Assembly (NCBI GenBank): GCA_039621445.1
Contig: CP154955.1
Span: 7,176,010-7,240,009 of the forward strand
Direction: 5' to 3'
Source: Euglena gracilis
Lineage: Eukaryota; Euglenida; Euglenophyceae; Euglenales
Length of the DNA: 64,000 nucleotides
The notes under the pieces are model-generated. The model had not been told where the DNA came from and ran no database searches. It saw only the letters and a program-made list of their open reading frames with translations. Each line of letters starts with the position of its first letter. Position 1 is the stretch's first letter. Made by a program: the position numbers and the translations under genes. This document shows, one piece after another, positions 12,861 to 23,545 of the stretch.

Positions 12861-12962
12861 AAAAAATTGGGGTCCGATCACGCTTCCCGGTGAGAAAACG
12901 GGGGGCGCCTTCGGCGCCCCCCTCTTTCTCATCGGGAAGCGTGATCGGACCCCGATTTTTCT
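12861..12962. repeat. Long near-perfect hairpin with GGCGCC core
   Basis: Arms of about 47 bp (GGGGTCCGATCACGCTTCCC and its complement) fold around GGCGCCTTCGGCGCC. One or two mismatches lie near the loop. It resembles other hairpins in the window that share a GGCGCC-TTC/GAA-GGCGCC tip. Confidence 0.85.
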
Positions 12963-13690
12963 TATAATATGGGGGGTCGGTCCCAGCCAAAGGGCTGGCC
13001 TTCGGCCGGCCAGGGGGGGGGGGGTCTTACCACAACCCCCCCCTCCCCCCCGGTTCAGGGCCACCAGGAGAACCGACGGATTATCACCATGATCCCGGCC
13101 CGGTTCCCGAATTTTTTTTTTTTCAGTCGCGAGCGACTGGATTTTGAGTTTCTGAATCACCTTGGATTGACCCCCAACTCCCCGCCAGGCCCGAGTTATT
13201 CACGCGCGAAGGGGTCCAAACTGGGTAGGATCGGCCCGCCCCCCTTTTTTAAGCCCCCCCCCCTTTGGACTCTGCCATTTCGGCCAAAAATGTCAATTTT
13301 CAAAATATCTCCAAAATGAAGCCAAATCAAAGAAAATGTCTGGAGACCTAATTTGAAGCCCTTAGAACGCCCCATCTACCCGTATTTTGATTTCCCCGCA
13401 ACTCCCCGCCTAGCCCAAGATACGGCCGTATTTGGCGCAGATGGCCGTTTTGTACACTTTTCCCACTGTTCGACTTAGCCGTTTTCGGGGGGTGGGGGGT
13501 CAAAAAATCAATGTTTTCAAAATTTCTCGAAAATGATGCAAAATCAAAGGAAATGTCCGGAGACCTAAATTGAAGCCCTTGGAACGCTCTGTCTACTGGG
13601 ATTTTGATTTCCCCGCAACTCCCCGTCTAGCCTGAGATACGACCGTTTTTCGGCCAATTTGGGCCATTTTCGGCCATTTTGTACACTTTT
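12963..13690. other. No recognisable gene; degenerate repeat leading into tandem array
   Basis: C- and G-run blocks, then two imperfect copies of a segment containing CCCCGCAACTCCCCG and AATGTC(T/C)GGAGACCTAA (about 13320-13440 and 13540-13630). No protein or RNA gene is visible. Confidence 0.4.
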
Positions 13691-13699
13691 TCCACTGTT

Positions 13700-14165
13700 C
13701 GACTTAGCCGTTTTCGGCCAAAAAAGTTGAAAAAATCGAAATTTTTTTTGCCCGAAACGATGTTTTTGGGCCTCCCGGACCCAGAAAAACTGTTTTTGAA
13801 CCGAAAATGAGCGTTTTTCGACCCGCCAGCGCCCCGTTTTGGGCCGCCAACCCATTGACTTTGGGTAAAACCCGGGTCAAAAAAAGTCGAAAAAAATCGA
13901 GCAAATATTTTTTTGGCCCGAAACAATGTTTTTTGGCCTCCCGGACCCGGAAAAACTGTTTTTGAGCCGAAAATGAGCGTTTTTCGACCCGCCAGCGCCC
14001 CGTTTTGGGCCGCCAACCCATTGACTTTGGGCTAAAACCAGGTCAAAAACGTCGAAAAAAATCGAAAAAAAATTTGGCCCGAAACGATGTTTTTTGGCCT
14101 CCCGGACCCGGAAAAGGTGTTTTTTGAGCCAAAATGAGCGTTTTTTGACCCCCTGGCCTCCTGTT
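13700..14165. repeat. About 160-bp tandem repeat, three copies
   Basis: Three head-to-tail copies contain GGCCCGAAAC(G/A)ATGTTTTT, CCTCCCGGACCC and CCATTGACTTTGGG, starting near 13735, 13905 and 14065. Minus-strand open frames across it are repeat shadows. Confidence 0.85.
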
Positions 14166-15835
14166 TCGGGCACAAAACCCCTTGCATGTCAATCAAAACA
14201 GCTCCATGGAGTGGGCCGGTTTATATGGGGGGGTCAATGAAGGGGTGGGGGCGCGCTTATAAAGAGCTCAGCACTATTCAAAACCTGGTCTTATATTGGG
14301 GGGGGGCATGGTACCCGTCTGAGAAAACATTGGCTCTGTTTCAGAATCAGAGGGTTCTTTTTAAGCACCCGGTTGTGTGAACCCACCCACCTCGGGTGCC
14401 ACAAGCGGGGGGTCGGGAGGCCCCCCCAACATTTTGGGGTGAAAAATTTCAACCCTGGCTGGAGCTCCTTGCAGCACCCTCTAAGCACATCACAATGGCA
14501 CGCTGGGATTTGGTTGAACCCGATGGAATCGGGTCCAAAAAGATCCCCCCCCCCCTCAATCCAGTGCAGATGATCCAACTAACCGGGGGGGTCCGGAGTA
14601 TGCTTAAAACCGATCTACTTGCAAAATTTTGTCCAGATTAGGCAATCCAGTTCAGCCTCTGCGCCCCCCTCCCAAAGGAGGCTAGGTAGTCCATTTTGGG
14701 ACCCCGGGACCCCCTCTCCCCCCCTTGTTCAGTTCACTTCGGAAATGAACAGGGGGGTCCCGAGACCACCCCTCCCCCCCGTGTACCTGGATGTACCTGT
14801 TCACTTCGAAAAAAAAGCCCCCCCCACCAAAAAAACAGAACGACGGGCGAACACCGAAAAGGGCTTTTTTAAAAAAAAAATCGGCGCCTTCGGCGCCGGA
14901 CCCCCCCTCCCCCCCCCTCTCCGGGAAGTCAACATGTCTAGTTCAGTTCGGAAGTGAACAGGGGGGGTCCCAGACCCCCCCCCCCCTGTACCTGGGCTCC
15001 AAAGTGGTCGATCCAGGTCAAAACAACCCGGACGATCCAATTACTGAGGGGGTCTGGACCCCCCCCCTCTGCCTGGTCAACCTCAAAAAAAAAACACACT
15101 CAACCAGTTGAGTATCCGGTTGACTTGCGAATTCAACAAGAGGGGGGGGGGTCCAACAGCACCCCCCCCCGTGCCGACCCTCCTGGAATCTGAAGTTGAA
15201 TCCAAGCAAAATTCAACCGCATTGGCACATCTAGGTTACTCATTTGTCAATGCTGGATGCACTCATATCAGAGCTTGGGGTGACAGGAGGAGGACATGAC
15301 AATCGACTTGGGACGGCACTTGGTGGTGCAAAAAAATCATCATTCATGCAGGCTGGAAGGGAACAATGAAGTCCAGGCGCGCCATTTGCCGAAAGTCTTT
15401 CCCCCCCCTCCACGCCACGACATGCACCAGGCTGCATCCCCCCTCCAACCCCCACCCTTTGCCAGGTCATCGTCAAAAATTTCTCCCCCCCAAATGTTTA
15501 TTGATTTTCCCAACATTTACTTTTACTTTTTTTTACAAGAAACTTTGGCTCCTGGTGCCATTTGGCCCATAATTGCCAGAACGTTGGCCCCTTGCGCCAG
15601 CTACCGTTACCCCCTCTAATGACCCCCCGGTTGCCAAACGGGTGAGTAAAGCGTTCGGTCAGGGTACTCACCCGTTTAGCAAACGGGCCCTTCAACCCCC
15701 CCTAAGTGACCCCCCCCAGTGGCCCTCCGGGGTCCTGGGAGATCAGGCGGCAACTGTTGGGATTTTGGACCCCCCCTCCCCCCCTCCCCCCCCCCAGGTG
15801 AAATTCACCGTTTAAGACTGTGTTTATAGCAACAT
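14166..15835. other. C/G-run mosaic without recognisable gene
   Basis: Blocks of poly-C and poly-G alternate with short palindromes. These include TTCACTTCGGAAGTGAA-type units at about 14720-14960 and an ACCCGTTT/AAACGGGT pair at 15630-15690. A minus-strand frame at 15476-15240 ending SSDMSASSIDK looks mildly protein-like but has no family. Confidence 0.4.
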
Positions 15836-15950
15836 GGCTTTGGTCAAAATCTGTGTTTCTAAACACAGACTTTGGCGTGCCGAAGTCTGTGTTTAGAAAC
15901 ACAGACTCTGACCTAAATCTGTGTTTCTAAACACAGACTCCGACCTAGAA
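15836..15950. repeat. Palindromic minisatellite (CTGTGTTTCTAAACACAG)
   Basis: Three copies of the palindrome TCTGTGTTTCTAAACACAGA alternate with short spacers containing GACCT or GGCGTGCC. A similar design with CTGCGTTT...AAACGCAG occurs at 16900-16985. Confidence 0.85.
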
Positions 15951-16300
15951 AACTGTGTTCACAATGATGCAGAAATTTGGAGACCAATGCAGCAGGGTCC
16001 AAAATCCACTTTGGCAAATGCCATAACCAGTCATCCAGTGAGGTGATAACCACAGATTTGGTTGCCCGAATGCTGTTTGGCTGCCCGAATGGAGTTTGAC
16101 ATATTTTTTTTTCTGTCCCAAGTGGCCCAGAGGGTGGTTCCCCAAAAAGATCACCATACAAGGCAACATCTGGTGGTTCCTCTTGGTGCTCATCAATTTT
16201 TGGAGCCTACCAAAGAACTCTTCGACCGTGGGTGCAGCCCAGAGCATTCTCAGCAACGTTGCAAAGTGCAGCAGGCAACATGGGGGCGGCAAAAGAAAGG
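15951..16300 (-). pseudogene. Unknown coding remnant with an in-frame TAG
   Basis: The minus strand reads LPAALCNVAENALGCTHGRR, then a single TAG, then KIDEHQEEPPDVALYGDLFG, with SLDDWLWHLPKWILDPAALV further on, in one frame for about 110 codons. Composition and lack of repetition suggest real coding sequence. I recognise no domain. The only interruption is TAG near 16210. Confidence 0.4.
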
Positions 16301-16429
16301 AGACGATGTAAATCTTGTGTCATCTTTCACCTGTGTTCCCCATGTTTAACTGCAACATTACCACTATTTCGAAAGGATTCTAGTTCGGAAGACCACAGAC
16401 GGCGGCCAAAATCTGCCCGGCGGCCACTT

Positions 16430-16893
16430 ATTCTTATTCCGAAATTTCCAACAGTCCCAGATCTGTACAGCTTCGACTCAGATTCTGGCCGATCTGACAA
16501 TCGCGAGCGTATCTCGGGCTGCGTGCGTTAGGGTACCAAATTACCCCTCGATCAAAAACTCTTTTCAACAGACGACCAGCGGTGCTCATCAGATCTTTCC
16601 ACGTTGCACGGTACTCTATTTCCGAAACTGGGCCAATTTTCACCAAAATTGGAGGTCCACCCAAGTGGTCCCCAAATGGCAAAATTCATTGTCCTACATG
16701 GCTAAAACAGTCATACCTTAGGGCCATTTTTGGGCACTTTTGGTCACATTTTTAGGGAAGAGAAAACGGACGCCGGGTTTTGGACAGAACTGGCGCCCTA
16801 ATGCCGGGTTTTTAGGACAGAACCGGCGTCCGGAAAACCCATGGGGGGGACGCCGGTTCTGTCCTGAACCCGGCGTCCCAAACACCGGTTTAA
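16430..16893 (-). mobile_element. Repeat X, partial inverted copy
   Basis: The segment is the reverse complement of the left half of repeat X (see 29693-30531). It includes AAAACTCTTTTCAACAGACG and GAGCACCGCTGG-type motifs. It ends in ACCGGCGTCC and a CCGGTTTAAAC terminus at 16882-16893. It is more diverged than the other copies and lacks the other end. Confidence 0.75.
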
Positions 16894-16899
16894 ACAACT

Positions 16900-16990
16900 G
16901 CGTTAAATGCAGACTCTGACCCGAGTCTGCGTTTCGAAACGCAGATTCGGGTCAGAGTCTGCGTTTAAGACGCAGTTTAAGACGCAGTTC
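16900..16990. repeat. Palindromic repeat (CTGCGTTTCGAAACGCAG)
   Basis: Inverted units of GAGTCTGCGTTT/AAACGCAGA with CTGACCC spacers. It is analogous to 15836-15950 with a variant core. Confidence 0.75.
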
Positions 16991-17360
16991 TTGATATAAA
17001 AACCTATTTTCCGGGCCCGACGCCTGTCTTGAAATTCTATTGACATTAACAGACTTCAGGCTGAAATTGTTTATGTCGATCAATTTCCAAGACAGCGCCT
17101 GTTTATGTCGGTCGATTTCCAAGACGGCGCCCGTTTATCTCTAACGGTTTCCAAGAGGGCGCCCATTTATGTTGGTCGATTTCCAAAACATTGAAATTGT
17201 TTATGTCGGTCGATTTCCAAGACGGCACCTGTCGGTCGATTTTCAAGACATTAAAATATGTTGCTGGTCAGATTGGGAATGTTTTGTGAAATTTTGAATT
17301 TTCACTTTTCTTCCCGGTCCAAAATGTTTTTTGTCCATTCAAATGTCTATTCCAGGCATC

Positions 17361-17434
17361 GAATGCATAGCTCAGTTGGATAGAGCGCCAGTTGAATAAC
17401 TGGGAGGTACTGGGTTCAAATCCCAGTGTGTGCA
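17361..17434 (+). tRNA. tRNA-like gene 1 (anticodon ambiguous: GAA or AAT)
   Basis: A cloverleaf can be drawn. Positions 8-9 are TA, the D-arm is GCTC...GAGC, the anticodon stem is CCAGT/ACTGG, and the T-arm is CTGGG TTCAAAT CCCAG. The acceptor pairs six of seven (GAATGCA with TGTGTGC). A T8-9 run follows and could stop pol III. The anticodon loop is only six bases, TGAATA. With U33 canonical the anticodon is GAA (Phe); counted from the 3' side it is AAT (Ile). The variable region has one extra base. Confidence 0.7.
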
Positions 17435-17482
17435 ATTTTTTTTCATGTGTTGACTGGGCAATGAACTTTGCTTCGAAAATTT

Positions 17483-17556
17483 TGCACACACTGGGGTTTG
17501 AACCCAGGACCTCCCAGTTATAGAACTGACGCTCTATCCAACTGAGCTATGTGTAT
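17483..17556 (-). tRNA. tRNA-like gene 2 (anticodon ambiguous: CTA or TAT)
   Basis: It is arranged tail-to-tail with gene 1 and shares most of its sequence, including the D-arm GCTCAGTTGGATAGAGC and T-arm CTGGG TTCAAAC CCCAG. The acceptor ATACACA pairs six of seven with TGTGTGC. A TTTT follows. The anticodon stem TCAGT/ACTGG also leaves a six-base loop, TCTATA. The U33-based reading gives CTA, which would decode UAG. The alternative reading is TAT (Ile). Confidence 0.7.
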
Positions 17557-17666
17557 GATGCATGCATTTTTAATCACAAACAGTAGAGGGTGACTCCGAC
17601 GAATGAATTTTGTTCGGACGAAATAAACCAACAAAATGGTCCAGGTCCTTTGCAACAAAAGAAACT

Positions 17667-17738
17667 CATACACGGTGGGAAATGAACCCACGACCTCACG
17701 CCTGCAAAGTGTGTGCTCTACCACTGAGCTACACGCAT
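17667..17738 (-). tRNA. tRNA-Ala-like gene (TGC)
   Basis: The D-arm is GCTCAGTGGTAGAGC. The anticodon stem CACAC/GCGTG has one mismatch around a seven-base loop TTTGCAG, so the anticodon is TGC. The T-arm is GTGGG TTCATTT CCCAC. The acceptor ATGCGTG pairs all seven with CGTGTAT if three G-U pairs are allowed. TTTCTTTT follows. The identity elements are weak (no strong G3-U70 in a GC-rich stem), so it may be a derived copy. Confidence 0.75.
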
Positions 17739-18005
17739 GACTGCCCGCAAAGAGATTTTTTTATGAAGAGCGTTTCAGCAGTCAGTCAATTTCCAAGACA
17801 TTGAAATTTGCTTATGTCGATCAATTTCCAAGACGGCGCCCGTTTATGTCGGTCGATTTCCAAGACGGCGCCCGTTCATGTCTAATGGTTTCCAAGAGGG
17901 CCCGTTAATGCGCCAAAAACCACTTTTTTGGCAATATCTCCGTCCAGGCAGTTTGGTCGAAAGAAATTCAAGACAGGCATGCGGGCCCAGTAAAATAGGT
18001 TTTAG

Positions 18006-18107
18006 AAAAATCGACCGACACTAACGGTTTCAGCAGGGGCGCCGGGCGGCTCGCTTCGCTCGTTCGCACCCGGCGCCCCTGCTGAAACCGTTAGTGTCGG
18101 TCGATTT
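18006..18107. repeat. Perfect hairpin, about 40-bp arms
   Basis: The arm AATCGACCGACACTAACGGT through CAGCAGGGGCGCCGGG is mirrored exactly. It surrounds a 22-base spacer rich in CGCTTCGCTCG. It sits directly outside the right end of the tRNA-carrying element, and its GGTCGATTT matches the element's subterminal repeats. Confidence 0.9.
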
Positions 18108-18109
18108 AT

Positions 18110-18430
18110 ATATAGAAAATTCACCGGGGTCCCGGACCCCCTCCACCCCAACGGTGAACTTCACCAATGAAGTTCACCACAAGAGCACTTTTTTTGGCCA
18201 AAAATGGCCAACAATGACATTTTGGGCAAGTTTTCGGGAATTTTGAGAAAATTCCATGAACCATCAACCTCAAAATGACCATTTTGAGAGAAAAAGCAGC
18301 AAAATGTCACCCATCAACATTCCCGCAACCATCAAAACGGTAAAGTTCACCGGTGAACTTCACTGGTGAAATTCACCGCCGAAAATACCCCCCCCCCGGT
18401 GAACGTTCACCGGTGAAATTCACCGGGGTG
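18110..18430. repeat. GTGAA/TTCAC palindromic cluster
   Basis: Repeated mirrored units of GGTGAA(C/A)TTCACC at 18119-18175 and 18340-18425 flank AT-rich filler. C-runs follow. No coding signal. Confidence 0.6.
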
Positions 18431-19440
18431 GTCCACAGCCCCCCCCCCCCCGTACTGCCTAACCTCCCTGGCCACGACAAGAGGTGGGTCGCCCAGAGTT
18501 GCCAAAACGTTGGCATCAAAATGGTGCCAAGTTTCTGCAACAACCGGTATTTTGGCCACTTCTACTACAATTAGACATTGTAATGGAACTAGAAGCATTT
18601 TTTTGATAAACCATCATAAATTCCGCTCAGCCAATGACCAATCCAATATGACCTACTGAATATTGATGAAAAGAAAAAGAACCTGAAACACCGTCGTGTG
18701 GTCAACACTCTCGCGAACAGCAGAATCATTGCAATGCAATTCCCCACCATGATGGGCTCAAAGAAGAAACAAGAAATTCATTTGCACCAATGCCACGCGC
18801 AAGGTTGTGTGATGTTAGTATGTTATGCAGCTGAGATGGCTTGCAGCTCAGTTGTAAACTGTGTTCTTCAAAGCAGTGGCAATGTAGAATGCTTTCTGCT
18901 TGATGAAGGGCAGGTTCAGGTCGTGAGAACCCCCTCCCCCCATGAAATTTCAGAGACCTTGACACTCACCCAAAATTGAATTTTACACACCAAAAAATAT
19001 GTGAAAAATGTTACTTCCTCGAGAAAATAAAAAAAATTGCACCTCATTTGAATGGGTTTTCAAGCGCTTTCAACAGGCAACAGACAGGATCCAACCAATT
19101 GCAAAGAACTCTTATTCTGGAACTTTACTGAAAAATTTCACAAATGCACACAAATCCCAATTTCATGCTGAAAACATCAGAATACTGTTTTGTCATTTCG
19201 GCAGCTAGTTACCATGTGGCAAGCAGGGTTGACATTTTTCTTCCTTTTTTAAAACAAACAAACAAACAAAAAAAAGTTTTTTTTCTTCAAAAAAAAACAC
19301 CAAAAAAATTGGAAAATGTTTGAAAAAATCAATTGAAACTTTTTCAGGTCATTTTTGGCTCAGCGATGCGTAGAGCTCTTATTCTGCGCAAACGCATGTT
19401 CCAAAAATTCAGCAGAAAAAATTAAATTTTTTGATTGTTG
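18431..19440. other. No recognisable gene
   Basis: Mixed-complexity DNA. A plus frame at 18698-18979 is open for 93 codons but resembles no family. Confidence 0.35.
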
Positions 19441-19592
19441 ATTGTCAGATTTCACACTCGAGTTGCCAGCCAAGCCGTTGGCATTTAGCATCACACTTGG
19501 TGTGTTTTTCGGCTTCTTGCCGTCTTGCAATGTTGTTTGCCTCGTTGATTGGGTGGTATTGAGCTTGTGTGTGGCGGATTGTCACGTACACA
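19441..19592 (-). pseudogene. Retroelement restriction-like endonuclease fragment (tentative)
   Basis: After a CCTGGACAG that could be a splice acceptor, the minus frame reads VVVYVTIRHTQAQYHP, NEANNIARRQEAEKHTKC and KCQRLGWQLECEI, then a stop. The pattern (V-x-V-x-x-R-H, a charged helix, then C-x-x-x-G-W) resembles the end of the PD-(D/E)xK-type endonuclease of non-LTR retrotransposons, seen more fully at 35.5-36.9 kb. It is short, so the assignment is tentative. Confidence 0.35.
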
Positions 19593-20435
19593 ACAACTGT
19601 CCAGGCGGGGGATGAAAATGCTACCAGGGCTACCATGCCCCCCCCACATAAGACCCCCCCTCGGAGCCAAAATCCCAGGGCGGTCTTATATGGGGGGGGT
19701 CGGCCCCGGCCAAAGGGCCGGCCCTCAAGTTCCAACCAAAGAACCCTCAGGGGCAATTCCTACACTGAAGACCACCCAGCCACATAAATGTTGGTATTCC
19801 CCGTTTGGAAAGAAATGTCTGATCCAAAATATCCCCCCCCCTTGTCCAACAACCACTATTGTTCGTCTCCGACCGGGGGGGGGGGGTTCGTTAGACAGGG
19901 AGAGGTCGACAAAAAAAATGGTCATATGTGAGGATATATAGCCATCTTTGGCTGTTTTTTGGTGCCATTTTTGGCCATTTTTGTCAAGGGTTAACCAAAA
20001 TGGCCAAAAATGGCCAAAAACAGCCAAAAACGAAAAGTGGCAAAAAAAATTCCAGGGGGGGAAGATCTGGGTGCCTCGGAGGGCTGGCACCAGCCTCATG
20101 GTGGTGTCAATACCGGAGGGATGAAAATAGCGCTTGGCACTAATACCGAAGGGACAAACACCGAGCGGATTAATTCTGCCCATAAAAAAAAAGTGTGGCA
20201 TTCGCGAGGTAGCAATGGGCGTTTCCGGCCCCTAAGGAAATTTCCCTATGGTAATTTCAATCCGGTACCGGTAATTTTCCGTGGCAATTTCCATCTGGAA
20301 AAATCTGTCGTAGGAAAGAAAATTGAAAACTTTCTGCCTTCGCAAAACATTCACCCCGAACAGTTGGATCAAAGAACATTTTTTCACTACAGTGGTGTTT
20401 GCCAAAAAAAACAAGAAGACGAACCAGAATATAAG
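19593..20435. other. C/G-run element remnants
   Basis: Includes two CATAAGACCCCCCC blocks near 19645 and, inverted, 19680. There is also an internal palindrome TGGCCAAAAATGGCC around 19990-20030. No gene recognised. Confidence 0.4.
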
Positions 20436-20700
20436 CCCAAAACTGGTCACCGCCTTTGGCCCAAAACTGGCCACTGCCTGTGGCCCAACTGGCCACCACA
20501 TCTGGCCCAAAACTGGCCACCACATTGGGCCCAAAAATGGCCACCACAATGGGCCTGAAACTGGCCCCCACAATGGGCCTGAAACTGGCCCCCACATCTG
20601 GCCCAAAACTGGCCACCATGTGCCACAAAAACTGGCCACCACCCGTGGCCCAAAATTGGCCACTGCCTGTGACACAAAAGTGTTCAGCACCTGTGGCACG
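20436..20700 (+). repeat. About 24-bp minisatellite (CCCAAAACTGGCCACCAC)
   Basis: Roughly eleven imperfect copies of a unit built on AAACTGGCCACCACNTNTGG. Because the unit is a multiple of three, the array is open on both strands for over 130 codons. Those frames are not genes. Confidence 0.85.
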
Positions 20701-20779
20701 AAGCTTTTGGTTTTTTGGGGCAAGGGTTGAACACCAGAAAAAGAAAGCAAGAAACAAAAACAAGTTTCATACCAATTGA

Positions 20780-21125
20780 AGCCTGTTGACTTAATGTAAT
20801 ACACATTCACCAAGAAACATGACTTCAGGTAACAAATATTCTGGTCGCTGACGTCCTTCAGCAGCTCACCACAAGCAGATACCAACCTTGACTTCAACTC
20901 AAAATCGTCCACTAACAACCAGAAAACTTTCAGAACCATCAATTGGCAACAGCCTCAGTAAGCTGTCTGGAGCGCTTGGAGTATATTTCTTTGGGTTGTC
21001 GGGAGTATTTCTGGTCCTCCAGAAAAATAGTTGCAAATTCCACTCATTCTGGAGAGGGAACCCCTTAGACGGCTCTAAGAGGGATGATGGTTTTTTGAAG
21101 ATAAATCTGCGGTTCCCAAACACGT
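20780..21125 (-). other. Coding-like stretch, family unknown
   Basis: Two overlapping minus frames look protein-like: KKPSSLLEPSKGFPLQNEWN, DSLLRLLPIDGSESFLVV and, one frame over, KSRLVSACGELLKDVSDQN. This could be one or two exons or a frameshifted remnant. No domain recognised. Confidence 0.3.
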
Positions 21126-21733
21126 TTTATAATTTCTGGCCGCGCACTGTCTGAAGTGCCCCCCAATAACTTGGCCTTTCGGCAACTTTTGGCTTAGAGC
21201 ATAAAGGTTTCTCGTGGACAAGTTTTACCACATTCCACTACCTGTCCTTGCAGTTTTTTCTTTCGGAAAATGAAGAAGACCGCAAACAGTGTGGACCGCA
21301 TGCTCCCCCGACCCCCGAAACCAGATGAATTTGTTGCTACACTGGAAAAGTATTTGGTCGATTTGCAGAAGGGCCCTGCTGTTGACCCAATACACGGTAC
21401 GTTGTTGGCCAACGTGTTGGAAGAGAAGCCAAAAGGGACCGCAAAGGCTGAGCGTGTAGCTGTTACACGCCTGTTGGAGTTCCAGCAGGTGTGTAAACAT
21501 CTGAACGCTCAGTATGAGGACCTGGATGGCTTTTTTTCCGCATGGGCTGGTTGGGTCATTGACCCCAGATATTTGTTTGATGAGGCTACCCTCATCAATC
21601 AAGCTGAGCAACAACGCCGGGCACAGTGTGGCACCACATTCAAATTCGAGACATACCTGCCTTCTACTGTCCGAGGTCATTTCAACTCTCTCGCACGGGT
21701 GTTCACATCTGTTGACCCGGACCAGGCTTTTGC

Positions 21734-22565
21734 TTAAGCCGGCGTTTGAGACGCCGGGCTCAGGACAGAACCGGCGTCCCCCCCCACAGGCTTCCGGACG
21801 CCGGTTCTGTCCTAAAGCCCGGCGTTAGGAACGCCGGCTTTGTCCAAAGCCCGGCGTCCGATTTTCATTCCTAAAAATGTCACCAAAAGTGCCCAAAAGT
21901 GGCCCTAAGGTGCTGGTATGAGTGTTTCAACCATCAAGGACAATGAATTTTGCCATCTGGGGACCACTAGGGTGGATATCCAAATTTGGTGAAAATTGGC
22001 CCAGATTTGGAAATAGAGTACCGTGCAGCGTGGAAAGATCTAATGAGCACCGCTGGTCGTCTGTTGAAAAGAGCTTTCGATCGAGGGGTAACTTGGTACC
22101 CTAACGTTGCACGCAGCCCGAGATACGCTCGCGATCGTCGGATCGGCCAGAATCTGAGTCGAAATTTATCGCAATTTTCAGTGATTTTTGGTTTAAGATG
22201 CTTAATAAACCTTACAGAAACGTTTTTCCTCTTCGAATCAACGACCTGAGGGCCTTGGGGGGGCACCAGAGTTGTGAAATTAGGATTCCCCACTGACAGA
22301 AAATAAGAGCTCCAGGCGACGTGGCTGAATTTGGTGGTGATCGCCAGTCGTCTGATGAAAAGAGCTTTCGATCGAGGGGTGATTTTATACCTGGACGATT
22401 GACACAGCCAGAAATACCCTCGCGATCGCCGTAATTTGGTGAAGTGCAAAGTGGTGTGACATTGCAGATCAGTGGTCGGAGATTGGTCCTGGGAGTGTCC
22501 TTTGGCCGAAGGGTGGGGACGCCGGTTCTGTCCTGAGCCCGGCGTCTCTAAAACGCCGGCTTAAA
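21734..22565 (+). mobile_element. Repeat X, copy 1
   Basis: Bounded by inverted ends TTAAGCCGGCGTTTGAGACG and its mirror ending CGCCGGCTTAA, with a shared ACAGAACCGGCGTCC subterminal motif. Very similar to 29693-30531 over the whole length. It lies inside the hAT-like insertion. Confidence 0.85.
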
Positions 22566-22690
22566 CAAGAGGTGTCGGACGCCGGTTCTGTCCAAAGCCC
22601 GGCGTTCCAAACGCCGGTTCCGTCCTTCGGACGGAACCGGCGTTTGGAACGCCGGGCTTTGGACAGAACCGGCGTCCGACACCTCTTTTT
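22566..22690. repeat. Perfect hairpin, about 58-bp arms
   Basis: AAGAGGTGTCGGACGCCGGT opens an arm that is mirrored exactly, with a TTC loop at CGTCCTTCGGACG. It is followed by a T-run. The same hairpin follows X copy 2 at 30533-30655 and, changed, X copy 3 at 62108-62200. Confidence 0.9.
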
Positions 22691-23371
22691 TGTAGTAAAG
22701 GGATTGCAGTACCACCCCCCCCCGGGGGGGCGGGAGTGCAGCTAGTCCAAATTTTGCTAGTGGGTTTTCTAGCAGACCCCCCCCCCCCGGGGGGGGGTCT
22801 GCTAGCAGGGCTAGCTAGTGGAATTTTTTTTTCCAGTGACCGGCGCGAAGCGCCAAAATTTTTTTTGGGACCCCCAAAAATGGCCAAAAATGCCCGTTTT
22901 TGGCCATTTTTGGGAATTTTTGGAACAAAATCAGCCAAAAACCTGTTAAAAACCTCATTTTTCCAGTCCGGGGGACCCCCGGACCCCCCCCCCCCCGGGG
23001 GGGGGGGGGGTCTAGCTAGTCCACTTTTTCCAGTGTCTAGTCGATTGGCTAGCCAGTACCCCCCCCCCCCGGGTCCTTAAGCAAAAGCCTGACCCGGACG
23101 GCACTCTGGTTCCATCTTCCAAAAAACAGTTTCCGCAACTGAACCGCCTCATGACGTCGGCTCTGACGCGAGAGAGTTCCCGGAAAGCTGTGGGTACGGC
23201 TGCCCACCCACCTGTGGAAGTTCTTCAGGGCGAGGAACTTCCCACCGTGCTGGCTTCCGTGGATTGGCGCAAGCCTTTTGAGAGCCAACGTGCAAACATC
23301 CTCATCCACTGCCCTGCTGCATTGCATTAGATGTAGAACACCTCGCATTTCTGGCAAACACCTTTTATTTT

Positions 23372-23545
23372 TCAGTCCACGAGACACAGTGTGTGTCCCA
23401 GTCCACGGGGACACACACTGTGTCTCGTGGACTGCCAGTCCCCGAGACACAGTGTGTGTCCCAGTCCACGGGGACACACACTGTGTCTCGTGGACTCAGT
23501 CCACGAGACACAGTGTGTGTCTTGGGCCTCAGTCCACGGATATAA
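23372..23545. repeat. Inverted array of CCACGAGACACAGTGTGTGTC
   Basis: Five alternating-orientation copies of the unit TCCACGAGACACAGTGTGTG are joined by short spacers. The array starts after TTTTTCAG and ends GTCTTGGGCCTCAGTCCACG. A second array is at 25288-25545. Confidence 0.9.

Larger units (their letters stand above)
16998..18003. mobile_element. tRNA-carrying element with about 40-bp terminal inverted repeats
   Basis: The left end AAAACCTATTTTCCGGGCCC, continuing through GACGCCTGTCTTGAAATTC, is mirrored at the right end. There GAAATTCAAGACAGGCATGC leads to GGGCCCAGTAAAATAGGTTTT. Just inside both ends lie repeated units of GTCGGTCGATTTCCAAGACG with GGCGCCCGTTTAT, in direct orientation on both sides. 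The centre holds three tRNA-like genes and no protein gene. The left terminal sequence also occurs at 63259-63292 beside recombinase locus D. No target duplication is obvious. Confidence 0.7.
21723..23091. mobile_element. hAT-like composite insertion with 8-bp TSD ACCCGGAC
   Basis: Terminal inverted repeats CAGGCTTTTGCTTAAG...CTTAAGCAAAAGCCTG are flanked by a perfect ACCCGGAC duplication (21715-21722 and 23092-23099). The interior contains a full X repeat (21734-22565), a long perfect hairpin (about 22566-22690) and C/G-run palindromes (22715-23070). There is no transposase. Because it cleanly interrupts a coding frame, its boundaries are unusually certain. Confidence 0.9.
21270..23329 (+). 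pseudogene. Locus B: N-terminal half of the tyrosine recombinase family, split by a hAT-like insertion
   Basis: Starts ATG at 21270 with MLPRPPKPDEFVATLEKYLV, as in locus C (MLPQPPKVPEFLATI). It continues through DLDGFFSAWAGW, RRAQCGTTFKFETYLPSTVR and GHFNSLARVFTS, likely the SAM-like core-binding domain. The frame is broken at 21723 by the insertion 21723-23091. Removing it with one 8-bp duplication rejoins VDPD with GTLVPSSKKQFPQLN in frame. Then follow VLQGEELPTVLASV and PFESQRANILI, aligning with locus A VLQSDELLTVL and PFYVQRRNLLV. It ends at a TAG (23327-23329), just where the catalytic box I should begin. The catalytic domain and PHD finger are missing. Confidence 0.75.
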